A stretch of 5,766 nucleotides of DNA from Bacteroidales bacterium UBA1179 (GTDB lineage Bacteria; Bacteroidota; Bacteroidia; Bacteroidales; Bacteroidaceae). Below the pieces are notes generated by a model. It was not told where the DNA came from and made no database searches. It saw only the letters and a program-made list of their open reading frames with translations. Where the stretch lies: NCBI GenBank assembly GCA_002309915.1, contig DBYT01000065.1:1-5766 (forward strand). The letters are read 5' to 3'. Position 1 is the first letter of the stretch. Each line of letters begins with the position of its first letter. This document shows positions 1 to 5,491 of this stretch, piece by piece. A program made the position numbers and the translations under genes.

Positions 1-518
1 ATAAGACGCAGACCTATCTTCTTAAGCTCAACCTCTACGTTCTTGGCAATTTTCTCCAGGAATGTGTCACGGTCGCTGTTGATCTCCTCGATTGACATGG
101 TTGCGATAACCAGACGCAGCTGACCGAACAGAATATCACGGGCCAGTTCCTGAATCTCATCGGCTGTGAGTCCCAGCAGACGCTCGGCGGCGTTGTTCAT
201 GCTGTCGGGCTCGGTTGAGATACCTACTGTGAATCGGCAGGGAACGTCCACGCGGATGTTCTGACGGCTCAGGGCGTTGGTCAGGTTTGCATCTATCGAT
301 ATAGGTGTCAGGCTCAGGTAAGCATAGTCCTGAATAACAGGCCATACGAACTTACCGCCACCGTGGATACACTTGGCCGATCCGCCGCCGGTCTTACCGT
401 AAACTACCAGAATCTTGTCTGAAGGGCAACGTCTGTATCTGCGGATAATTGTTGCAAACAGAATGAAAAGGAGGACAACTCCTATCACTACGAGAATTGA
501 AATACTACTTGAATTCAT
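1..518 (-). CDS. Flotillin-family SPFH/band-7 membrane scaffold protein (N-terminal part)
   Basis: Partial gene: the first 172 codons are present and the frame runs off the left edge. I translated it from the ATG at 516-518. Residues 5-25 form one hydrophobic segment (ISILVVIGVVLLFILFATII), followed by a basic stretch RRYRR that should stay cytoplasmic. An SPFH domain then begins at CPSDKILVVYGK (31-42), an opening typical of bacterial flotillins. Other family-like stretches are GGGKFVWPVIQ (53-63), RQNIRVDVPCRFTVGIS (85-101) and LARDILFGQLRLVIATMSIEEI (125-146). Flotillins oligomerise at the inner face of the membrane and organise membrane microdomains. The gene lies 42 nt after an NfeD-like gene on the same strand, the usual partner arrangement (compare yuaF-yuaG/floT of Bacillus). 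No separate promoter is visible in the short gap, so it is probably co-transcribed with NfeD. The C-terminal coiled-coil part is outside the window. Confidence 0.93.
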   Translation of the reverse strand, partial: MNSSSISILVVIGVVLLFILFATIIRRYRRCPSDKILVVYGKTGGGSAKCIHGGGKFVWPVIQDYAYLSLTPISIDANLTNALSRQNIRVDVPCRFTVGISTEPDSMNNAAERLLGLTADEIQELARDILFGQLRLVIATMSIEEINSDRDTFLEKIAKNVEVELKKIGLRL

Positions 519-560
519 TACTTAACTTATGTATTAAATTGTTACTACTCAATATTTTAA

Positions 561-1136
561 TCACTTTACAAGAAGGAGGTCGTCACCGAGAACCTCAACA
601 ATCTCAACCTGACCGCCGGTGGGAATCTCAGCGTCTTTGTCAGTAACGGCATCAATCTCATGGACTGAGCCCTTTACACTAAGCTGCACCTTGCCGCGTC
701 CTGAACGGGCAGCCGGGATACGCAGGTACACATCGGCCTTGAGACCTACTGTCTCACTCATCTTGAAACTGCCGTCATGGGAGAGTTTCATTACCTGACG
801 GAACATGAACACGAATGCCAGGACGAACAGCAGACCCACTGCGATTGCCAGTAACTGGAGCAGCCAGCGTTTTTCAATGTCATCAAACAGCAACACGCCT
901 GCCCAACCGTATCCGAGAAGGAAATTGATAAGGTTACGGAATGAGAACACTCCGCTCAGGGCACCGTCCTCCATGGAGTCAACCGAACCGTCCATCGGAC
1001 CGGCGTCAACGTCAGCATCAGTACCAAGGCCTATGAATGTCATGATAGTCTGAATGATAAATACCAGAGATGCACAACAAGCGATAGTCCAGAAAAACTT
1101 CTGTAATGGTTCCAGGGAATTAAATAATTCAATCAT
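561..1136 (-). CDS. NfeD-like membrane protein with C-terminal OB-fold domain
   Basis: A complete 191-residue protein. It has three hydrophobic segments, at about residues 14-37, 67-84 and 92-112, and a soluble C-terminal domain from about 126 to 190. That domain starts VGLKADVYLRIPAARSGRG and ends with the pattern IPTGGQVEIVEVLGDDLLLV, as in the small beta-barrel OB domain of NfeD/YuaF proteins. It lacks the N-terminal ClpP-like serine protease domain of long NfeD proteins, so it is the short, non-proteolytic type. Between the first two membrane segments, residues 40-57 hold seven acidic residues and no basic one (DADVDAGPMDG and onward). NfeD proteins are genetic and physical partners of flotillins, and here a flotillin gene follows directly, which supports the assignment. 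The start ATG at 1134-1136 is the first in frame after a likely promoter at 1206-1213, giving a leader of roughly 60 nt with no Shine-Dalgarno sequence. Confidence 0.9.
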   Translation of the reverse strand: MIELFNSLEPLQKFFWTIACCASLVFIIQTIMTFIGLGTDADVDAGPMDGSVDSMEDGALSGVFSFRNLINFLLGYGWAGVLLFDDIEKRWLLQLLAIAVGLLFVLAFVFMFRQVMKLSHDGSFKMSETVGLKADVYLRIPAARSGRGKVQLSVKGSVHEIDAVTDKDAEIPTGGQVEIVEVLGDDLLLVK

Positions 1137-1205
1137 AGGTTAGAAAACAATTATTGGTTTGTTAAACATTACGTGAATGGCCTTTAAAAGAGGACCACTT
1201 TTCTA

Positions 1206-1213
1206 CAAAAATA
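1206..1213 (-). promoter_or_regulatory. Bacteroidetes-type -7 element for the NfeD/flotillin unit
   Basis: On the minus strand the bases read TATTTTTG, an exact fit to TAnnTTTG, the -7 element used by the primary sigma factor of Bacteroidetes. It lies 69 nt upstream of the NfeD start codon. No TTTG is found at the usual -33 distance; the nearest minus-strand TTTG (1242-1245) is 28 nt away, which is too far. The upstream context AATCAC nearly matches that of the two promoters at the right of the window. Confidence 0.6.
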
Positions 1214-1239
1214 GTGATTCCTTCGGATTAATGACACTC

Positions 1240-1265
1240 CGCAAAGAAAAAAAAGTAACTTTGCG
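1240..1265. repeat. Perfect 7-bp inverted repeat over the regulator promoter
   Basis: CGCAAAG (1240-1246) and CTTTGCG (1259-1265) are perfect reverse complements separated by 12 nt. The dyad spans the promoter spacer and the -7 element of the Crp/Fnr operon. It lies upstream of the expected transcription start, so it is more likely a DNA-level operator than an RNA hairpin. Binding by the encoded Crp/Fnr protein, as autoregulation, is inference only. The spacing differs from the classic Crp (N6) or Fnr (N4) half-site layout. Confidence 0.4.
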
Positions 1266-1274
1266 TAAAATTAC
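1255..1274. repeat. Imperfect 20-bp dyad, candidate operator with N4 centre
   Basis: GTAACTTT (1255-1262), GCGT, then AAAATTAC (1267-1274) pair at seven of eight positions. The four-base centre resembles the geometry of Fnr-type sites, but the half-site sequence does not match TTGAT. It covers the -7 element and the predicted transcription start, a position that would repress. In an AT-rich region such a match could be chance. Confidence 0.3.
1256..1263 (+). promoter_or_regulatory. Bacteroidetes-type -7 element for the Crp/Fnr-deaminase-peptidase operon
   Basis: TAACTTTG fits TAnnTTTG exactly and ends 27 nt before the regulator start codon. This predicts a transcription start near 1270 and a leader of about 20 nt. 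No clear TTTG -33 box is present; the region 1228-1238 reads TTAATGACACT. An A8 run (1247-1254) fills the promoter spacer next to the -7 element. Two overlapping dyads cover this element (see separate entries). Confidence 0.6.
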
Positions 1275-1290
1275 AATCAACCAGTGCTGA

Positions 1291-1956
1291 ATGGAACTCC
1301 CGATGTATGACACACTGCTTAGTCTGCCGCTTTTCCAAGGCATGAGCCAGGCCGATTTCAACAGCCTGCTGCAGAAAATACGTCTGGATTTTGTCCGTTA
1401 TGAGGAGGGCGGTTCCATAATCAGTGCAGGTGACCGATGCAAAAGTTTCGCGTTCCTGATAAACGGCACCGTAGAGAGTTCCCGCGAGGGTATGGACGGC
1501 AGCCTTTCATTCATGGAACAGATCGATGCCCCCTTCCTTATAGAACCTTATTCGATGTTCGGACGCATGGGTTCCTACCAGCGCTCCTACACTGCCGTCA
1601 CCCCCTGCAGTTTCCTGATGGTCGACAAGCAGTACATCTACACCGAACTTGGCAAGTACAACATCTGCCGCATGAACCTGCTCAACATACTGAGCGGTCG
1701 CGTACAGCAGTTGGACAGCCACCTCTGGACACTTGAGGGAGCCTCTCTGAGAGACCGCATAATCCGTTTCATCAAGGGTTTGTCCGACACACAGACGGGC
1801 ATCAAGAAACTGAGTATCAAGATGAATGACCTGGCACTCCTGATGGATGCCACAAGACTTAACGTATCGCGTGAATTGAACGCACTCGAGGCCCAGGGAC
1901 TCATATCCCTGCGCCGCAAAGAGATTTTCATTCCCGCGCTTGAGAACCTGATTTAA
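1291..1956 (+). CDS. Crp/Fnr-family transcriptional regulator
   Basis: A complete 221-residue protein with the Crp/Fnr layout. A cyclic-nucleotide-binding-type beta-roll covers about residues 13-115 (opening LPLFQGMSQADF; FAFLINGTVESSREG at 53-67). A long dimerisation helix follows at about 118-148, then a winged helix-turn-helix at about 151-218. The recognition region LALLMDATRLNVSRELNALE (181-200) is typical of the family. The beta-roll lacks the GELA...RS/T phosphate-binding pattern of cAMP-binding Crp; the matching region reads EPYSMFGRMGSYQRSYTAVT. The cysteines (50, 106, 126) do not form an N-terminal Fnr-like Fe-S cluster motif. The effector is therefore unknown and is probably neither cAMP nor an Fnr-type cluster. 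The ATG at 1291 is taken as the start, 27 nt after a -7 element; ATG at 1303 (MYDTLLSLPLF) is a good alternative. It is the first gene of an operon and may regulate itself. Confidence 0.93.
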   Translation: MELPMYDTLLSLPLFQGMSQADFNSLLQKIRLDFVRYEEGGSIISAGDRCKSFAFLINGTVESSREGMDGSLSFMEQIDAPFLIEPYSMFGRMGSYQRSYTAVTPCSFLMVDKQYIYTELGKYNICRMNLLNILSGRVQQLDSHLWTLEGASLRDRIIRFIKGLSDTQTGIKKLSIKMNDLALLMDATRLNVSRELNALEAQGLISLRRKEIFIPALENLI

Positions 1957-1958
1957 AA

Positions 1959-2402
1959 ATGGACGAAGCAAAAAAAGCAGCTCTTGACCGCCGATACGCA
2001 CGCATGGCCCTCATCTGGGCCGAAAACTCTTACTGCGTACGCCGCAAGGTTGGCGCCCTGGTGGTCAAGAACAACATGATCATATCCGACGGGTACAACG
2101 GCACCCCCACCGGATTCGAGAATATTTGCGAAGATGAGAACAACGTTTCCAAACCTTACGTACTCCACGCCGAGGCCAACGCCATTACCAAACTGGCCCG
2201 CTCATCAAACAGCAGCGACGGTGCAACGCTTTATGTCACCGCATCTCCTTGTATAGAATGTGCAAAACTGATTATCCAGTCAGGCATAAAACGCGTAATC
2301 TATACCGAGCAATACCGGCTCACAGACGGAGTTGACCTGCTCAAGCGTGCAGGAATTGAAGTTATTTATCTGGACTTGAACACAGAAAACACAGAAAAAT
2401 GA
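1959..2402 (+). CDS. Deoxycytidylate (dCMP) deaminase family protein
   Basis: A complete 147-residue zinc-dependent deaminase. The active-site motifs are HAEANA (His70 ligand, Glu72 proton shuttle) and PCIEC (Cys98 and Cys101 ligands). The stretch SDGYNGTPTGFENIC (43-57) is the nucleotide-binding region characteristic of dCMP deaminases (DCTD, phage T4 Cd, ComEB) rather than free-nucleoside or tRNA deaminases. The reaction converts dCMP to dUMP, feeding thymidylate synthase in the cytoplasm. Family members are often activated by dCTP and inhibited by dTTP; the sequence alone does not show this here. The start lies 2 nt after the regulator stop codon, and the last codons overlap the peptidase start by 4 nt (ATGA). 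It is therefore the middle gene of a tightly coupled operon with no promoter of its own in sight. The tail after about residue 141 (NTENTEK) is polar and not conserved in type. Confidence 0.93.
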   Translation: MDEAKKAALDRRYARMALIWAENSYCVRRKVGALVVKNNMIISDGYNGTPTGFENICEDENNVSKPYVLHAEANAITKLARSSNSSDGATLYVTASPCIECAKLIIQSGIKRVIYTEQYRLTDGVDLLKRAGIEVIYLDLNTENTEK

Positions 2403-4000
2403 AGACACTCAAGACAATCATCAGAATACTTTTCCTTCTTACCATGGGCTTCTTTCTCGGAATTGAAGTCATGATAGGCATATTCAAGAGAAACCAGCCT
2501 CAGTTTACCCGCTCGTCAAATCCCGGCTCACAGAAGGTCGAGACGCTCATCAAGGCCATTGACCGCAAATATGTGGATGTAGTCGACATGGACTCAATCA
2601 TGGACCGCGTACTGCCCACGATACTGCAGGAACTTGATCCCCACTCGGCCTACTATCCCGCCGAAGAGACCCAGGAGAGCAACGATGAACTTCACGGCAG
2701 TTTCTCGGGTATCGGCATACAGTTCTCTATTCAGGATGACACCATTCGCGTAAACAACGTCATCCACGGAGGTCCGTCCGAGAAGGTCGGAGTGCTGGCC
2801 GGAGACCGCATAGTCCTTATCAACGACTCTCTGTTTGCCGGCAAGAAGATTCCCAGCAACGAGGTTGTAAAGAACCTCAAGGGCCCCAAGGGTACAAGCG
2901 TAAAGATCAGCGTGAAGCGCAACGGCGAGCCCGACCTGGTGGATTTCACCATCGTACGCGGTGACATTCCGGTCAAGAGCGTTGACGCAGCATATATGAT
3001 TTCACCCCAGGAGGGCATCGGCTATATTATGATCAACAAGTTCGGAGAGACCACTTTCGCCGAAATGCTGACCAGCCTGGCCGACTTGAGCAGCAAGGGC
3101 ATGAAGAAACTCATCATTGACCTGCGAAGCAACACCGGCGGTTACCTGGGTGCAGCCATCCAGATGGCCAACCAGTTCCTCCCCAAGAATGACCTTATCG
3201 TCTATACCCAGGGAGCCCACAGCCCCATAGCCAAGCAGTATGCCGACGGACGCGGACTTTACCAGAACATCCCGCTAGTGGTAATGATTGACGAGTCATC
3301 GGCATCGGCCGCCGAGGTATTCACCGGAGCCATCCAGGACAATGACCGCGGAACCGTTGTAGGACGCCGCTCATTCGGCAAGGGACTCGTACAGGAGCCC
3401 ATTGACTTTGCCGACGGTTCAAGCATACGCATCACCATCGCCCGCTACTACACCCCTTCGGGCCGATGCATACAGAAACCTTACGGTGAGTCCGATGAAG
3501 ACTACGCCCTGGACATCATCAAGCGCTACGAGCACGGAGAGTTCTTCAGCGCCGACAGCATCAAGCAGAATGAGGATGAGGTCTACAAGACCAAGGGAGG
3601 CCGTACCGTTTACGGAGGAGGCGGCATCATGCCCGACATCTTTGTGGCACAGGATACCACCGGATTCTCACAGTATTACTCGGACGTAGTACGCAAGAGC
3701 CTCATCAACAAGTACTCGTTCAAGTACGTCGACACCAACCGTGCCGCACTTGCCAAGTACAAGACATTCTCTGAGATTGAGACATATCTTGATGCAGACA
3801 ACGTGCTCAACAAGTTCTACGATTATGCAGCCAAAAACGGTGTAAAGCGTGACTACAGCCTGTCAGCCCCTGCACGCAAGCAGATGCGCACCGCCGTTTA
3901 CGGAAACATAATCTACGACGCGCTGGATATGCAGGATTACATAGCCTTCATAAACCAGACTGACCCGACAATCATAAAGGCTGTCGAGACCCTGAAATAA
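2399..4000 (+). CDS. S41-family carboxyl-terminal processing serine peptidase with PDZ domain
   Basis: A complete 533-residue protein. An N-terminal hydrophobic segment (about residues 6-28) acts as a signal anchor, placing the enzyme in the periplasm tethered to the inner membrane. The N-terminal S41 region includes LQELDPHSAYY (76-86). A PDZ domain follows at about 100-187 (GIGIQF, then GPSEKVGVLAGDRIVLIND). The catalytic core contains GYIMINKFGETT (208-219), DLRSNTGGYLGAA (241-253), DESSASAAEVF (298-308) and GRRSFGKGLVQ (322-332). The predicted Ser-Lys dyad is Ser303 and Lys328, 25 residues apart as in E. coli Tsp, with Gln332 in the matching third position. Residues from about 430 to 533 form a C-terminal extension with no motif I recognise. 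Ctp enzymes cleave near the C-termini of envelope proteins, with substrates selected by the PDZ domain; the substrate here is unknown. The start ATG overlaps the deaminase stop codon (ATGA), suggesting coupled translation. Confidence 0.95.
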   Translation: MKTLKTIIRILFLLTMGFFLGIEVMIGIFKRNQPQFTRSSNPGSQKVETLIKAIDRKYVDVVDMDSIMDRVLPTILQELDPHSAYYPAEETQESNDELHGSFSGIGIQFSIQDDTIRVNNVIHGGPSEKVGVLAGDRIVLINDSLFAGKKIPSNEVVKNLKGPKGTSVKISVKRNGEPDLVDFTIVRGDIPVKSVDAAYMISPQEGIGYIMINKFGETTFAEMLTSLADLSSKGMKKLIIDLRSNTGGYLGAAIQMANQFLPKNDLIVYTQGAHSPIAKQYADGRGLYQNIPLVVMIDESSASAAEVFTGAIQDNDRGTVVGRRSFGKGLVQEPIDFADGSSIRITIARYYTPSGRCIQKPYGESDEDYALDIIKRYEHGEFFSADSIKQNEDEVYKTKGGRTVYGGGGIMPDIFVAQDTTGFSQYYSDVVRKSLINKYSFKYVDTNRAALAKYKTFSEIETYLDADNVLNKFYDYAAKNGVKRDYSLSAPARKQMRTAVYGNIIYDALDMQDYIAFINQTDPTIIKAVETLK

Positions 4001-4291
4001 TCACTTCAAAACGATTTGGGTAATGACCTGGGCGCCGGCCTCTGCATTTAGCCGGGCCACCAGTTCCGTGCGCCTCATCATGAGCTCACTACGGAGTGCG
4101 GCCGATGTTATAGTCACGAACAGCACCTGGTTGTAGATACGCAGCTCCTTGGTGTATCTGGATACGGCCGGTCCCAGCACCTTGTCCCAGGCCTGGATCA
4201 GACGATGCTCGTTCAGGGGTGTCTCCAACCCCATCTCACGCAGGTACTGCATGATCACGCCGCCCACCTTCTCGGAATCAGTCTTTCTCAT
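4001..4291 (-). CDS. DUF721 / DciA-like protein
   Basis: A complete 96-residue protein with the DUF721 pattern: an N-terminal helical part, then AWDKVLGPAVSRYTKEL (34-50), a beta segment NQVLFVTITSAALRSELMMR (54-73), and a final helix with LNAEAGAQVITQIVLK. DUF721 includes DciA, which assists loading of the replicative helicase DnaB in bacteria that lack DnaC. At 96 residues this protein is little more than the domain itself, so helicase loading is inference. It follows recF on the same strand; its ATG overlaps the recF stop codon by 4 nt (ATGA), so translation is likely coupled. DUF721 genes next to recF recur in other bacterial groups, which supports a role in replication or repair. Its stop codon (4001-4003) directly abuts the stop codon of the convergent peptidase gene. 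Confidence 0.9.
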   Translation of the reverse strand: MRKTDSEKVGGVIMQYLREMGLETPLNEHRLIQAWDKVLGPAVSRYTKELRIYNQVLFVTITSAALRSELMMRRTELVARLNAEAGAQVITQIVLK

Positions 4292-5379
4292 AACACCTGA
4301 CCGTCCTGAACGGTAAACACCCTGTAGTCACATCCGGCCTCCTCCATGATGCCGTCAATATGGTTGCGGTCCACATCGGTTATGAAAACCTGACCGAATT
4401 TGTCGTTGTCCGATACCAACGCGATGATACGTCCCACCCTCACTGCATCCAGACGGTCGAATATATCATCCAGAAGCAGTATGGGACGTTTGCCGCAGGA
4501 CTCCTTGAGCAGGCGGTACTGCGCCAGTTTGAGAGCCACCAGGTAACTTTTGTTCTGGCCCTGGGAACCCTCGCGGCGTATCGGATATCCGTCCAGGTTC
4601 ATCTCAAGTTCATCCTTGTGGATGCCGTGCAGCGAATAGCCTGCGCTGCGGTCCAGGTATCGGCCCTCTTCAAACTGTTTCATCAGGTCACCGCGCTGGG
4701 CGTGTGATGTGTATGAGAGCGAAACCTGCTCGGTGGCATCGCCTATGAGTGAGTACATCTCCTGGAAATAGGGAACCAGACGGTCAGTCAGCGCACGGCG
4801 TTTCTCAAATATCTTCTGACCCGTATCGGCCATAGTCTGCTCCCACATAAGGAACAGCTCGCGGTCCGGCTCCACCTCCATCTTAAGCAGGGCGTTTCGC
4901 TGCTGGAGGGCCTTGTTATATGAAATAAGGAGTTTCAGATACTCCGTATCGAACTGCGATATGATTATGTCCATGAAACGGCGGCGTTCGTCGCTTCCGC
5001 CCGATATCAGCTCGGTATCCTGAGGTGACACCATAACCAGAGGTATATAACCTATATGGTCCGAAAATCTCTGATAGTCCTTGCCGTCACGTTTCATCTG
5101 CTTGCTCTTGCTTTTGGACACGCATGCTATGACGGTACGCTCGCCCAGAGGGGTGCGGTATAAACCCTGCAACTGATAGCACTCCGCTCCGTGGCGGATA
5201 GTGAGGCTTTCTGTCTGGCTTATGGAACTCTTGCAGAATGAGAGGCAGTAAACCGCATCGAGAAGGTTTGTCTTACCCATTCCGTTCTTACCCACGAAAC
5301 AGTTCAGCTTGGGTGAGAATTCCAAGTCGGCCTGCAGAATGTTGCGGTAATCCTGAACAAACAGATGTTCCAGTTGCAT
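4288..5379 (-). CDS. recF: DNA replication and repair protein RecF
   Basis: A complete 363-residue SMC-like ATPase, close to the usual RecF length of about 360-370. It starts MQLEHLFVQDYRN, equivalent to the first beta strand and the NFRN-like motif of RecF. The Walker A motif is GKNGMGKT (30-37). The ABC signature region is SQGQNKSYLVALKLAQ (272-287), and Walker B with the D-loop is ILLLDDIFDRLD (300-311, Asp304 and Asp305). The arm between them (about 120-245) includes VSPQDTELISGG and a helical section. RecF with RecO and RecR directs RecA loading at gaps in single-stranded DNA at stalled forks. An in-frame ATG exists 14 codons upstream (5421), but the likely promoter -7 element at 5409-5416 lies inside that extension, and the extra residues (MTIFVFLSTPIISY) are not RecF-like. 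The start at 5379 is therefore preferred. recF is the first gene of a two-gene unit with the DUF721 gene. Confidence 0.97.
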   Translation of the reverse strand: MQLEHLFVQDYRNILQADLEFSPKLNCFVGKNGMGKTNLLDAVYCLSFCKSSISQTESLTIRHGAECYQLQGLYRTPLGERTVIACVSKSKSKQMKRDGKDYQRFSDHIGYIPLVMVSPQDTELISGGSDERRRFMDIIISQFDTEYLKLLISYNKALQQRNALLKMEVEPDRELFLMWEQTMADTGQKIFEKRRALTDRLVPYFQEMYSLIGDATEQVSLSYTSHAQRGDLMKQFEEGRYLDRSAGYSLHGIHKDELEMNLDGYPIRREGSQGQNKSYLVALKLAQYRLLKESCGKRPILLLDDIFDRLDAVRVGRIIALVSDNDKFGQVFITDVDRNHIDGIMEEAGCDYRVFTVQDGQVL

Positions 5380-5408
5380 ATAGGATATAATCGGGGTTGA
5401 TAGGAACA

Positions 5409-5416
5409 CAAAAATA
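5409..5416 (-). promoter_or_regulatory. Bacteroidetes-type -7 element for recF-DUF721
   Basis: The minus strand reads TATTTTTG, an exact TAnnTTTG match, 29 nt before the preferred recF start codon. A minus-strand TTTG at 5433-5436 could be the -33 box, with a rather short spacer of 16 nt. This position rules out translation from the upstream ATG at 5421 for transcripts made here. Confidence 0.65.
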
Positions 5417-5439
5417 GTCAATTATTTTGAGCCAAAATG

Positions 5440-5469
5440 TTTACAGAAAGTAAAAAATGACTATTTTTG
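5440..5469 (+). promoter_or_regulatory. Bacteroidetes-type promoter for the gene starting at 5492
   Basis: The -7 element TATTTTTG (5462-5469) matches TAnnTTTG. It is preceded by TTTA (5440-5443), one base from the TTTG -33 box, with an 18-nt spacer. The element ends 22 nt before the start codon. The -33 candidate lies in a small perfect dyad, TTTAC-N5-GTAAA (5440-5454). Confidence 0.65.
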
Positions 5470-5491
5470 CACCCGCTAACAAAAAGACGAA

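Larger units (their letters stand above)
5409..5469. repeat. 12-bp inverted repeat formed by the two divergent -7 regions
   Basis: TGACTATTTTTG occurs on the plus strand at 5458-5469 and, as an exact reverse complement, at 5409-5420, with a 37-nt spacer. Each arm contains the -7 element of one of two divergent promoters, pointing outward. The identity extends four bases (TGAC) beyond the consensus element. Confidence 0.6.

Noticed and set aside
519..560. A separate promoter for the flotillin gene
   Set aside because: No TAnnTTTG element is present on the minus strand in this 42-nt gap; co-transcription with NfeD is simpler.
805..1053. An 82-codon plus-strand frame inside the NfeD-like gene
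   Set aside because: Low-complexity, arginine/serine-rich translation with no promoter or domain; the opposite frame has membrane segments and an OB fold.
1146..1165. AACAA-N8-TTGTT inverted repeat as a regulatory site in the NfeD leader
   Set aside because: Five-base AT-rich arms in an AT-rich leader are expected by chance, and no known site matches.
1507..2001. A 164-codon open frame on the minus strand opposite the Crp/Fnr gene
   Set aside because: It has no recognisable domain and lies opposite a well-supported gene with clear family motifs and a promoter. The frame is best explained by codon bias on the other strand.
3985..4030. A bidirectional intrinsic terminator between the convergent operons
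   Set aside because: Only a 4-bp TGAA/TTCA pairing is visible, with no GC-rich stem and no T-run.
4360..4707. A 115-codon plus-strand frame inside recF
   Set aside because: It overlaps the conserved RecF signature and Walker B region; no independent support.
5380..5421. A 14-residue N-terminal extension of RecF
   Set aside because: The -7 promoter element lies within it and the residues do not match the RecF N-terminus.
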